Assembly: GCF_018918235.1 (NCBI RefSeq)
Contig: NZ_JAHLQE010000143.1
Location: 1-42,962, forward strand
Source of the DNA: Eubacterium sp. MSJ-13
Lineage (GTDB): Bacteria > Bacillota > Clostridia > Lachnospirales > Lachnospiraceae
Reading direction: 5' to 3'
DNA length: 42,962 nucleotides
Position numbers and translations under genes: made by a program. The stretch's first letter is position 1; every line of letters starts with the position of its first letter. This document shows, in pieces, positions 26,659 to 34,830 of the stretch. Below the pieces are notes generated by a model. That model made no database searches and had not been told where the DNA came from. It worked only from the letters and a program-made list of their open reading frames with translations.

Positions 26659-27516
26659 ATGAGATTGACAAAGAATTTTAAAAAGATGGTAGCAATGGCT
26701 CTTGCAGGTGCTATGACGCTTACACTCGCAACAGGTGTACAGGCAGATGCAGCAAAAAAGAAAAAACTTGACCTTGATGGAAAATATCATGCGACAATGG
26801 GTATCCAGACAGCAACAAAACTTTGGTACAACCATCTTGGATATTATGAGAATAAACAGAATAAATACTATAAAACAGATAAAGCAGATAAACTTGTGTA
26901 TACAGATGAGTCTACGCAGCAGGAGACAACGGCAACGGGAACATTTACTGATGTAGAGATAGCAGGAAACGGTACATATACATTGAAACTCGATGGTGCG
27001 GATTTCCAGGGTGAGACAGCTATTTCGCAGCTTCACATTGCTACAGATATCCCGTTGAATGACAAGATTAAATTTACAAATGTAAAAGCAAAGGTAGATG
27101 GTAAAGAAGTAGCTTCTTTTGATGAGGGATTTCCAGAGGATCAGGATCCATATTTACAGGGTGGAATGGTTATCCTTCTTATGAACCACTGGCGTCCTGA
27201 ACTTGTTAAGCAGCTTCAGGCAGATGGCCTTTCAGAGAGTGCTGACAATGGATATGAATTACTTAAAGGTACTACTGATGAAAATGTAGAAATTACATTT
27301 ACAGTTTCAGGATTCAACTATGATAATCCTGATGCAGTAGAAGCAACACCTGAACCTACACAGGCGGCAGACAGCAGCAGTGCTTCAAGTTCAGCTTCAG
27401 ATTCATCATCAGAGAGTGACGGCTCAGGAGCACCGGTTGTACCGATTGTTATAGCAGTTGTTGTTGTGGCAGCAATTGGTGTTGGTGTGGTCATCAAGTC
27501 TAAGAAGAACAACTAA
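26659..27516 (+). CDS. Membrane-anchored surface protein with the same NHWRP/ADFQGET domain
   Basis: It is a 285-residue homologue of the preceding protein over residues 38-222 but lacks leucine-rich repeats. Signal peptide 1-30, shared domain 38-222 (YHATMGIQT, LWYNHLGYY, GADFQGETAISQLHIATDIP, NHWRP, TFTVSGFNYD), Thr/Pro and Ser-rich linker 227-257, then a membrane helix at about 259-279 followed by KSKKNN. This is a type I topology with the domain outside. The previous two lack an anchor, so this one may tether a complex. Function is not known. Confidence 0.72.
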   Translation: MRLTKNFKKMVAMALAGAMTLTLATGVQADAAKKKKLDLDGKYHATMGIQTATKLWYNHLGYYENKQNKYYKTDKADKLVYTDESTQQETTATGTFTDVEIAGNGTYTLKLDGADFQGETAISQLHIATDIPLNDKIKFTNVKAKVDGKEVASFDEGFPEDQDPYLQGGMVILLMNHWRPELVKQLQADGLSESADNGYELLKGTTDENVEITFTVSGFNYDNPDAVEATPEPTQAADSSSASSSASDSSSESDGSGAPVVPIVIAVVVVAAIGVGVVIKSKKNN

Positions 27517-27589
27517 AATAATATATCATAAAGCTGGTTATGACAGATAATAAATCTGTCTGACTATATAAAAATTTCCTATACTTTTT

Positions 27590-27633
27590 AAATGCCATAT
27601 AAGCATGTGCAACGATAGCTTATATGGCATTTG
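27590..27633 (+). terminator. Intrinsic terminator after the surface-protein trio
   Basis: A perfect 15-bp stem pairs AAATGCCATATAAGC (27590-27604) with GCTTATATGGCATTT (27618-27632), around a 13-base loop, followed by TGTTTGT-like sequence. It separates the trio from the sugar locus. Confidence 0.82.
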
Positions 27634-27680
27634 TTTGTATTTGTTTAAAGCTGTGACAAGTAAATAAAATTGGTTAAAAA

Positions 27681-27730
27681 TTACTTAAATATCTTGACAA
27701 TTAAGCAATAGTATGAGAAAATTTAAGTAA
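27681..27730 (+). promoter_or_regulatory. Promoter region of the phosphohexomutase gene with two inverted TTACTTAAA boxes
   Basis: TTACTTAAA at 27681-27689 and its complement TTTAAGTAA at 27722-27730 bracket a perfect TTGACA at 27694-27699. The -10 is poor (GAAAAT at 27717-27722 has 17-base spacing). One box lies upstream of the -35 and the other at the expected start site, 41 bases apart, a layout suited to repression by looping. The rest of the 27517-27856 gap holds only the terminator and A+T-rich leader. Confidence 0.5.
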
Positions 27731-27856
27731 ATTCAGACGTTAGTAAATGAATTAAAATCAGTAAGAACAAACATTTTTAAGGTGCTTAAAAAAGCAGCTT
27801 TACAACACAAAAAGCAAAATAGATTTATGTCATATTTTGCGGAAACGGGGGAAGAA

Positions 27857-29569
27857 ATGGATTTTAAAAAAGAATATGAAAAATGGTGTACAGATGAGTA
27901 TTTTGACGAGGAAACAAAAAAAGAGCTTCTTGCGATAAAAGATGACGAGGAAGAGATAAAAGACAGATTTTACCGCAGACTTGAGTTTGGAACAGGCGGA
28001 CTCAGAGGCGTTATCGGTGCAGGAACAAACAGGATGAACATATACACTGTAAGACAGGCTACGCAGGGACTTGCAAATTATATCATAAGTCAGAACGGTC
28101 AGGACAAGGGAGTTGCGATAGCTTTTGATTCAAGGATAATGTCTCCTGAGTTTGCAAAGGAAGCAGCTACATGCCTTAGTGCAAATGGAATAAAGGTATA
28201 TCTATTTGAGTCATTAAGACCGACACCTGAACTTTCATTTTCAGTAAGAAAACTTGGATGTATAGCAGGTATCGTGATAACTGCAAGTCATAATCCAAGA
28301 GAATATAATGGATATAAAGTATATTGGGAGGATGGTGCACAGATAACTCCACCTCACGACAAGAATATCCTCGCAGAAGTTGCCAAGGTTAATGACTACG
28401 AACAGATGAAGACTATGTCTTATGACAAAGCAGTTTCAGATGGATTTATAAAAGTAATAGGAAAAGATATAGATGACGCATACATTGCTGAACTTAAAAA
28501 ACAGAACATTCATCCTGAGGCAATCACAAAAGTAGCAAAGAATATAAAGATAGTTTATACTCCGCTTCATGGAACAGGAAACATTCCGGTAAGAAGAGTT
28601 TTAAAGGAACTTGGATTTGAAAATGTATATGTTGTAGAAGAACAGGAAAAACCGGACGGAAACTTCCCGACAGTTGCTTATCCTAACCCTGAGGACAGCA
28701 AGGCGTGGACACTTGCACTTGAACTTGCAAAAGAAAAGGATGCAGATATCGTTCTTGCCACAGACCCGGATGCAGACAGACTTGGAGTTTATGCTAAGGA
28801 TGAAAAGACAGGAGAGTATATAAGCTTTACAGGAAATATGTCTGGTGCACTTATTGCAGAGTATATATTGAGAGAAAAGAAGGAAAAGGGTGAACTTCCT
28901 GAAAATGCAGCTATAGTTGAGACTATCGTTACAACGGATATGCTCAAAGCCATAGCACAGAAATATAATGTTAAACTCATTGAGGTGCTTACAGGATTTA
29001 AGTTTATCGGAGAGCAGATAAAACTTTTTGAGCAGAATAATACATATGAATATATATTTGGTATGGAAGAAAGTTATGGCTGTCTTGCCGGAACATATGC
29101 GAGAGATAAAGATGCGTGTGTCGCTGTTATGATGCTCTGTGAGGTTGCAGCATATTACAAACTTAAAGGTATGACACTCTGCGATGCGATGCAGGATATG
29201 TACAAAGAGTACGGCTATTATAAAGAGGGGCTTTCTACTATTACTAAGAAAGGTATAGACGGTGCTGAGCAGATTGAAAATATGATGCGTGAAAAAAGAG
29301 AAAATCCGGCAGCAGTCATGGGTGGTTTTAAGGTACTTAAAATGCGCGATTATCTTACAGATGAAGTTAAAGATATGGTTACGGGCGAGAAAACTCCGAC
29401 AGGACTTCCAAAATCAAATGTATTATATTATGAGCTTGAAAATAATGCATGGTGCTGTGTACGCCCTTCAGGAACAGAACCTAAGATTAAATTCTACTAT
29501 GGCGTAAAGGGTGAGAGTATCGAAGATGCTGAGAAAAAACTTGAAGATATCAAGGCAGATTTAGTATAA
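27857..29569 (+). CDS. Phosphomannomutase / phosphoglucomutase
   Basis: It is an alpha-D-phosphohexomutase that moves phosphate between C1 and C6 of a hexose. The start at 27857 follows GGGGGA (27847-27852) and gives MDFKKEYEKW, the usual Firmicute N-terminus; the longer GTG-started reading lacks support. In the 570 residues the phosphoserine loop TASHNPREYNGYK has Ser144, the metal loop DPDADR starts at 303, and VRPSGTEPKIKFYY near the C-terminus binds phosphate. Mannose versus glucose preference cannot be read from sequence. Its place ahead of GH36 in a locus that releases mannose-1-phosphate suggests it makes mannose-6-phosphate for ManA, and it may also serve as the cell's PgcA. Confidence 0.93.
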   Translation: MDFKKEYEKWCTDEYFDEETKKELLAIKDDEEEIKDRFYRRLEFGTGGLRGVIGAGTNRMNIYTVRQATQGLANYIISQNGQDKGVAIAFDSRIMSPEFAKEAATCLSANGIKVYLFESLRPTPELSFSVRKLGCIAGIVITASHNPREYNGYKVYWEDGAQITPPHDKNILAEVAKVNDYEQMKTMSYDKAVSDGFIKVIGKDIDDAYIAELKKQNIHPEAITKVAKNIKIVYTPLHGTGNIPVRRVLKELGFENVYVVEEQEKPDGNFPTVAYPNPEDSKAWTLALELAKEKDADIVLATDPDADRLGVYAKDEKTGEYISFTGNMSGALIAEYILREKKEKGELPENAAIVETIVTTDMLKAIAQKYNVKLIEVLTGFKFIGEQIKLFEQNNTYEYIFGMEESYGCLAGTYARDKDACVAVMMLCEVAAYYKLKGMTLCDAMQDMYKEYGYYKEGLSTITKKGIDGAEQIENMMREKRENPAAVMGGFKVLKMRDYLTDEVKDMVTGEKTPTGLPKSNVLYYELENNAWCCVRPSGTEPKIKFYYGVKGESIEDAEKKLEDIKADLV

Positions 29570-29596
29570 TATAACAAAAATAAGAAGGAGATTGCT

Positions 29597-31777
29597 ATGA
29601 TAATCTTTGACGAGAAAGAGAAAATATTTAAAATTGACACTGAAAATACAAGTTATGTAATGGGAATAGTAGATGAAAAATATCTTGTGCATATTTATTA
29701 TGGAAAGAAACTTGCAGGTACGCATCTTGCATATCTGCTCGATATGGACGAGGAGTATCTTTCAGATATTCATATGAACAAAGGTGAGAAATCATCATTC
29801 CTTGACAGGATTCCTATGGAATATCCTACATCGGGCATGGGAGATTTCAGACAGAGCTGTATAGAAGTTTCTCAGAACATCGGAAAATATGGCGTGGAGC
29901 TTTTTTACGACTCATATAAGATCATTGATGGAAAACCTGAACTTGAGGGACTTCCTTCTACATTCGGTGATGATGCCCAGACATTGTGCATCATATTAAA
30001 AGATGATGTTTTAAAACTACAGGTTGAACTTAGATATTCTGTTTTTGAGGGAAATGATGCTGTCACAAGAAGCGTTGTTGTATCAAATTACGGAGATAAA
30101 CCATTATATCTTGAGAAAGTCTTATCTGCGTGTCTTGAACTTGGATATGAACCACATGAGTATATAACACTTCGCGGTTCATGGGCGAGAGAGAGAAGGA
30201 TTGACAGACAGAGAGTGGGATTTGGATATCACAGTGTCGAGTCATCAAGAGGAATATCAAGCCATCAGGAGCATCCGTTTATGGCTGTTGTGTCAGAAGG
30301 TGCGACACAGGAGACAGGTGATGTTTATGCGATGAATTTTGTATATTCAGGAAATTTTGTCTCATTTGTAGAAAAAAGTCAGTTTGATTCACAGCGCTTT
30401 GCAATGGGAATAAATCCAAATGGATTCTGCTGGAAACTTGAGGCTTCGGATAAGTTTACTGCACCTGAGGTTGTTATGGTATATTCTGATGCCGGTCTTG
30501 ATAAAATGACTTCTACATTCCATGACCTGTATAGAGAACATCTTATAAGAAAATCATGGGTTTACAGTGAAAGACCTGTACTTATAAACAACTGGGAAGG
30601 CACATATTTTAACTTTGATGAAGAAAAGCTGTTCAATATCGCAAAAGAAGCATCAAAACATGGAATAGAGATGCTTGTTATGGATGACGGCTGGTTTGGA
30701 AACAGAAATGATGATAAGACAAGTCTCGGTGACTGGTTTGTAAATGAGAACAAGTTAAAGGGTGGCTTGAAAAAGCTGGTCGATAATGTAAATTCTCTTG
30801 GAATGAAGTTTGGAATATGGTTTGAGCCGGAGATGATATCACCGGAATCTGAGCTTTATAAAAAGCATCCTGACTGGGCTTTACATATTGAGGGAAGAGA
30901 GCCTGGACAGGTCAGGAACCAGCTTGTGCTTGACCTTAGCCGAAGGGAAGTTATAGATTATGTTTATGAATCGGTTGCTTCTGTTCTGCGCTCAGCAAAT
31001 ATTGAGTATGTAAAGTGGGATATGAACCGTCCGCTTACTGATATAGGAAGCTGTGTTCTTGATGATGACAGACAGGGTGAGATAATGCACAGACATACAC
31101 TTGCAGTCTATGAGCTTCAGGGAAGACTTTTAAAAGAATTTCCATATCTTCTTCTTGAAAACTGTTCAAGCGGTGGTGCGAGATTTGATCCGGGAATGCT
31201 CTATTTCAGTCCACAGATATGGTGCTCTGATGACACTGATGCAATAGAAAGACTTGCGATTCAGGAAAGCACAGCACTTATGTATCCGCTTTCAGTTATA
31301 GGAGCACATGTTTCTGACTGCCCTAATCATACAGTCGGAAGGGTTACTCCGTTTAAAACGAGGGGAATAGTAGCCATGGCTGGAACTTTCGGCTATGAAC
31401 TTGATGTGACAAAGATACCTGATGAAGATAAAGACATGATAGCTTCACAGGTTGAGACCTACAAAAAATATTGTCCACTTATCCAGAGTGGTGACTATTA
31501 CCGTATAGCTTCATACCAGACAAATCATTATTTTGACTGTTATGAGATAGTATCAAAAGACAAAAAGGAGGCAGTGCTTGTATTTGTTCAGGTTATCGCA
31601 CAGGCAAATATGCACAGCAGAAGAGTTAAGCTTAAAGGTCTTGATGTTGATGCAAAGTATAAGCTAGACGGAAAAGTATATGATGCTGATGCTCTTATGA
31701 ACGGCGGTTTTATCATTAAAAGACCTTGGGGAGATTTTCAGGCGGAGTTATTCCATATAGAAAAGATAGGTAGTTGA
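29597..31777 (+). CDS. GH36 alpha-galactosidase
   Basis: It hydrolyses terminal alpha-1,6-galactose, here probably side groups of galactomannan oligosaccharides. The 726-residue protein has the GH36 layout of an N-terminal beta-supersandwich (about 1-310), a TIM barrel with DDGWFG and WFEPEMISPESELY, and a small C-terminal beta domain. The nucleophile is Asp475 in KWDMNRPLTD and the acid/base is Asp545 in WCSDDTDA, 70 residues apart as in characterised members. There is no signal peptide, so it acts inside the cell on imported sugars. It follows the mutase gene by 27 bases with GAAGGAGA before the ATG, so the two are co-transcribed. Confidence 0.94.
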   Translation: MIIFDEKEKIFKIDTENTSYVMGIVDEKYLVHIYYGKKLAGTHLAYLLDMDEEYLSDIHMNKGEKSSFLDRIPMEYPTSGMGDFRQSCIEVSQNIGKYGVELFYDSYKIIDGKPELEGLPSTFGDDAQTLCIILKDDVLKLQVELRYSVFEGNDAVTRSVVVSNYGDKPLYLEKVLSACLELGYEPHEYITLRGSWARERRIDRQRVGFGYHSVESSRGISSHQEHPFMAVVSEGATQETGDVYAMNFVYSGNFVSFVEKSQFDSQRFAMGINPNGFCWKLEASDKFTAPEVVMVYSDAGLDKMTSTFHDLYREHLIRKSWVYSERPVLINNWEGTYFNFDEEKLFNIAKEASKHGIEMLVMDDGWFGNRNDDKTSLGDWFVNENKLKGGLKKLVDNVNSLGMKFGIWFEPEMISPESELYKKHPDWALHIEGREPGQVRNQLVLDLSRREVIDYVYESVASVLRSANIEYVKWDMNRPLTDIGSCVLDDDRQGEIMHRHTLAVYELQGRLLKEFPYLLLENCSSGGARFDPGMLYFSPQIWCSDDTDAIERLAIQESTALMYPLSVIGAHVSDCPNHTVGRVTPFKTRGIVAMAGTFGYELDVTKIPDEDKDMIASQVETYKKYCPLIQSGDYYRIASYQTNHYFDCYEIVSKDKKEAVLVFVQVIAQANMHSRRVKLKGLDVDAKYKLDGKVYDADALMNGGFIIKRPWGDFQAELFHIEKIGS

Positions 31778-31788
31778 TTCGTGAATTG

Positions 31789-31825
31789 TTGACAGGTTAC
31801 TTAAATTATGGTATTTTTTAAGTAA
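31789..31825 (+). promoter_or_regulatory. Promoter of the yesL-like/lacI unit with paired TTACTTAAA boxes
   Basis: TTGACA (31789-31794) and TATTTT (31812-31817) are spaced by 17 bases. Inverted boxes TTACTTAAA (31797-31805) and TTTAAGTAA (31817-31825) lie in the spacer and over the -10/start region, 20 bases apart. Binding there would block RNA polymerase, so the site is probably a repressor operator, perhaps for the LacI protein encoded in this unit. Confidence 0.6.
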
Positions 31826-31864
31826 AAGTTAATATGTTCATGTGCTTACAGAGGAGGCATGAAA

Positions 31865-32506
31865 ATGGCTGCAGATATGAAAGAAATTTTAAATCCTGAT
31901 AATAAGATAGCACGAATACTTACAAAGATATGTGATCTTGCAGTTTTGAATATAATCTGGCTGCTCACGAGTATTTTTCTGGTAACTATAGGTCCGTCAA
32001 CTGTTGCATTGTTTACTGTAATCGAGAAGATGCGTTCAGATACAGAGGAAGGCATCGTAAGGACCTATATTAAAGCATTTAAGGAAAATTTTAAGAATGG
32101 AATGTTCTTATCACTTGCATGTTGGCTGTTTTTCGGGATTCTTGTATTTGACATGTATCTTTTACATAAAGCTGCTGGAGGATTAAGTGCTGTTATGTAC
32201 GGGGGATGTGTTACATTACTTGTTCTTGGAGTAATGGTTTTTATATATACATTTGAACTTGCTGCCATATTTGAGAATACGATAAAGGGTTATTTTATTG
32301 CAGCTTTAAAGCTCGTGGTCTGCAATCTTCCATTGAGCATACTTGTTCTTGCAGTAAATATCTGTATACCGGTTTTGTTTTTCTTTCTGCCAGAAGTAAT
32401 ATCAAGATTTGCGGCTGTAATATTGATATTTGGAGGCTCATCTGTTGCATATGTATCATCATATTTGCTCGGAGGCGTTATGGAAGGACTTAAAGTAAAA
32501 TCATAG
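31865..32506 (+). CDS. YesL-like (DUF624) membrane protein
   Basis: This 213-residue integral membrane protein has about five hydrophobic helices. The conserved DUF624 N-terminus includes KICDLAVLNIIWLLTS and the GPSTVALF turn. Start 31865 is preferred over ATG 31859, which lies one base from the AGGAGG at 31852-31857. Proteins of this family are found with sugar ABC importers of the Firmicutes, but their molecular role is not established. It shares a promoter with the LacI gene 18 bases downstream. Confidence 0.8.
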   Translation: MAADMKEILNPDNKIARILTKICDLAVLNIIWLLTSIFLVTIGPSTVALFTVIEKMRSDTEEGIVRTYIKAFKENFKNGMFLSLACWLFFGILVFDMYLLHKAAGGLSAVMYGGCVTLLVLGVMVFIYTFELAAIFENTIKGYFIAALKLVVCNLPLSILVLAVNICIPVLFFFLPEVISRFAAVILIFGGSSVAYVSSYLLGGVMEGLKVKS

Positions 32507-32524
32507 CAATTGGAGGAAAGAAAT

Positions 32525-33571
32525 ATGGCAAAAGCAGTAAAATTATCTGATATTGCCGCAAAAATTGGTGTTAGTACAGTTACGGTCTCAAAGGCTTTAT
32601 CAGGTCAGAAGGGTATGAGCGATGAATTGAGAGAGCGGATAGTTACACTTGCTGACGAAATGGGTTATGTCAAAAGAGTACAAAACAAGGAAAAAGAGAC
32701 TAGTAGAAGCTTTAATCTTGGCGTTATCGTTGCAGAGAGATATATTGTAGAGAAACAGTCTTTTTATTGGAACATATATCAGGAGATATCGCAGCGGGCA
32801 ATCAAAAAAAGGTGTTTTACCATGATTGAGATTGTTGAGTATTCGCAGGAGAATGGTTGTGTTATGCCTATACTTCTCTCGGAAAACAAAGTTGATGGGA
32901 TAATCGTAATGGGTGCTTTTGGAAAAAGGTACATGGAATCTATTATCGGCTGGACAAAGGATTTCCCGGTTCTTTATTTTGATACGACAACAGGTGATGA
33001 ATCCGGAGATTATGTTGTAAGCAACAACCTTTATGGCGGATACAACATGACAAATTATCTTCTTGACAGAGGACACAAAAAGATTGGTTTTGTAGGTACA
33101 AGACTTATGACACCAAGTATTGATGACAGATTTTTTGGTTATCTTAAGGCTCTTATGGAGAGAGGCATTATGTATAGGGAAGACTGGCTCATAGATGACC
33201 GAGACAGTATATATGGAAAAATGGATTATGATAAACAATTTATTTTGCCTGACGAAGTTCCTACTGCATTTTTCTGTAACTGTGATAAAGCAGCAAGCCT
33301 TATTATAAGAAAGCTTGAAGAAGCAGGATACTCAGTTCCTGACGATGTTTCGGTTGTTGGCTTTGACAATTTTGAATACGACCAGGAAGCAGATATAGGA
33401 ATAACGACATATGAGATAAATATAGGTGAGATGGCTAAAAGAGCTGTTCACATTATGCTTCACAAAATGCAGAACGCATTGTACTCTGCAGGTGTGTTTT
33501 CTATACAGGGTAAGATAATAGAGCGTGAGAGCGTTAAAACAATAGGTAAAAGTATACCTTATGCAAATTAA
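32525..33571 (+). CDS. LacI-family transcriptional regulator
   Basis: The start at 32525 follows GGAGG (32512-32516) and removes five unconserved residues. The 348-residue protein has the LacI helix-turn-helix at the N-terminus (KLSDIAAKIGVSTVTVSKALSG). A periplasmic-binding-protein-like sensor domain follows, with GIIVMGAF, NNLYGGYNMTNYLLDRGHKKIGFVG, DDRFFGYL and DVSVVGFDN. It probably senses a mannose-derived sugar and represses this locus. Its stop is only 8 bases from the stop of the convergent araC-type gene. Confidence 0.92.
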   Translation: MAKAVKLSDIAAKIGVSTVTVSKALSGQKGMSDELRERIVTLADEMGYVKRVQNKEKETSRSFNLGVIVAERYIVEKQSFYWNIYQEISQRAIKKRCFTMIEIVEYSQENGCVMPILLSENKVDGIIVMGAFGKRYMESIIGWTKDFPVLYFDTTTGDESGDYVVSNNLYGGYNMTNYLLDRGHKKIGFVGTRLMTPSIDDRFFGYLKALMERGIMYREDWLIDDRDSIYGKMDYDKQFILPDEVPTAFFCNCDKAASLIIRKLEEAGYSVPDDVSVVGFDNFEYDQEADIGITTYEINIGEMAKRAVHIMLHKMQNALYSAGVFSIQGKIIERESVKTIGKSIPYAN

Positions 33572-33579
33572 AATAAATA

Positions 33580-34491
33580 TCAGTTATTTTTAAGGAAATC
33601 AGGTGCATCTTTGCGGAATGAAAGCGGAGTTGTACCTGTTTCTTTTTTAAATAGGTTTATAAAATGGTTAGTGTTTTTTATGCCGACTTCATAACCAATC
33701 TCTCTTATATTGAGTTCTGAATTGAGCAGCAGCTTTTTGGCTTCGTTTATACGGACTTTATTCAGATATTGAAAAGGCGGGATGCTGTAAGCAGAAGAAA
33801 ATTCACGGCTTATCCTGTATTTATTTTTATTAAAAAATTCCTCAAAAAAATCAAGAGAATAGTCCTTGTGATATTCAGTGTCAAATAATTTTTTTATTTC
33901 TTTTATATATGATGGGATATGCTTATCTGTATTGTACTCATTATTGTTTTCGGCTAGTCTGCATAATTCGTAAAATATTTCGTTTAATTTATTTGAATAA
34001 TATATCATGATAAGTTCTGCGTCATTTTCAGCGTGCTTATATATACTTTCAGTGAGTTCGCCAATGTTTGAGGATGGATTTAATTTTTGTGCGTATATTT
34101 CTTTGATATTAAGCTTATTTAAGTAAAAATTAATTGATTTTCCATTTAAAATAAGAAAATATCCATATGAGTCTGTGGATGTAGTATGCAATTTAAAGGA
34201 GATTTCAGACGGGATTATAGCTATACTGCCTTTTTCAAGGCTAAACAGATGTCCGTTACAGGCAATACTGATATTACCCTTTTGTATATAGATAATAGAA
34301 CAATATTGTATACCTGAAAAATTAAGGTAATTATCAGCCGTAAAATGAAAGTACGATTTTGCCAAAAGCTTTGTCATATCTTCGTTGTTGCTGAAAGTAT
34401 CGCTGATATAATGAAAAGAATCAGTGAAAGAAGTTATTGCATTTATACTATCTGTGCCGGCATCTATTTTATCTTTAAAAACATTGACCAT
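33580..34491 (-). CDS. AraC-family transcriptional regulator
   Basis: This 303-residue regulator has an N-terminal cupin-like sensor domain (about 45-140, with FSLEKGSIAIIPSEISFKLH) and two C-terminal helix-turn-helix motifs at about 200-300 (KYRISREFSSAYSIPPFQYL and LNIREIGYEVGIKNTNHFI, then FKKETGTTPLSFR). The ribosome binding site TAAGGAGAA precedes the ATG. It is divergent from the ABC importer operon, the usual place for an activator of that operon. Its own leader carries a TTTAAGTAA box (34524-34532) just after a TATATT-like -10. Confidence 0.92.
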   Translation of the reverse strand: MVNVFKDKIDAGTDSINAITSFTDSFHYISDTFSNNEDMTKLLAKSYFHFTADNYLNFSGIQYCSIIYIQKGNISIACNGHLFSLEKGSIAIIPSEISFKLHTTSTDSYGYFLILNGKSINFYLNKLNIKEIYAQKLNPSSNIGELTESIYKHAENDAELIMIYYSNKLNEIFYELCRLAENNNEYNTDKHIPSYIKEIKKLFDTEYHKDYSLDFFEEFFNKNKYRISREFSSAYSIPPFQYLNKVRINEAKKLLLNSELNIREIGYEVGIKNTNHFINLFKKETGTTPLSFRKDAPDFLKNN

Positions 34492-34523
34492 TTTAGTTTT
34501 CTCCTTATAATTTTATTAATATT

Positions 34524-34556
34524 TTACTTAAATATAATATAAGATGTTTTCTTAAA
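34524..34556 (-). promoter_or_regulatory. araC-type gene promoter with TTACTTAAA-type boxes
   Basis: On the minus strand a TATATTATAT stretch is followed directly by TTTAAGTAA (34524-34532 on the complement), 33 bases before the start codon. A near copy (TTTCTTAAA on the plus strand, 34548-34556, 8 of 9) lies upstream in the same orientation. The box position relative to the -10 matches the two other locus promoters. Confidence 0.45.
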
Positions 34557-34699
34557 AAAATCAATAATAAAGGCTTATAATAGTGAAATCGAAAGAGTAA
34601 CATAGTGAGATTAACTTATAAAGTGATAAAATACATTGTAAAAACTGCACAAAAATTGTATGCTTAATTTATGAAAAATGTTCAAAAAGATAAAAAATG

Positions 34700-34733
34700 C
34701 AAGATTAAGTGATAAAAAACAAGATTGGGTGAT
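34700..34733 (+). promoter_or_regulatory. Tandem 20-bp-spaced direct repeats, probable AraC-type activator site
   Basis: CAAGATTAAGTGAT (34700-34713) and CAAGATTGGGTGAT (34720-34733) are direct repeats 20 bases apart, 12 of 14 identical. The second abuts the proposed -35 (ATGACT, 34732-34737). Tandem half-sites of this spacing beside a -35 are the normal arrangement for AraC-family activators. Confidence 0.6.
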
Positions 34734-34786
34734 GACTAAATAAACATGATGTTATATAGTTAATTTAACCTAAACGAGAGGTTAAA
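34732..34786 (+). promoter_or_regulatory. ABC operon promoter with operator-like palindrome over the start site
   Basis: ATGACT (34732-34737) and TATAGT (34755-34760) are spaced by 17 bases, predicting a start near 34767. TTTAACCT (34764-34771) and AGGTTAAA (34779-34786) form a perfect inverted repeat with a 7-base spacer centred on an ACG. Its position over the start suits a LacI-type operator. The remainder of the 34492-34830 intergenic region is A+T rich without other clear elements. Confidence 0.55.
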
Positions 34787-34830
34787 AGAAATTAAAGAAA
34801 AACTAAAATATTTTAATGGAGGAAAAAAAT

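Noticed and set aside
27259-27267. TTACTTAAA within the third surface-protein gene
   Set aside because: It is the codons for Leu-Leu-Lys in a segment conserved at protein level, with no promoter nearby.
34118-34126. TTTAAGTAA inside the araC-type gene as another regulatory box
   Set aside because: It lies within coding DNA for an ordinary Tyr-Leu-Asn stretch and the word is A+T rich, so one or two chance copies are expected.
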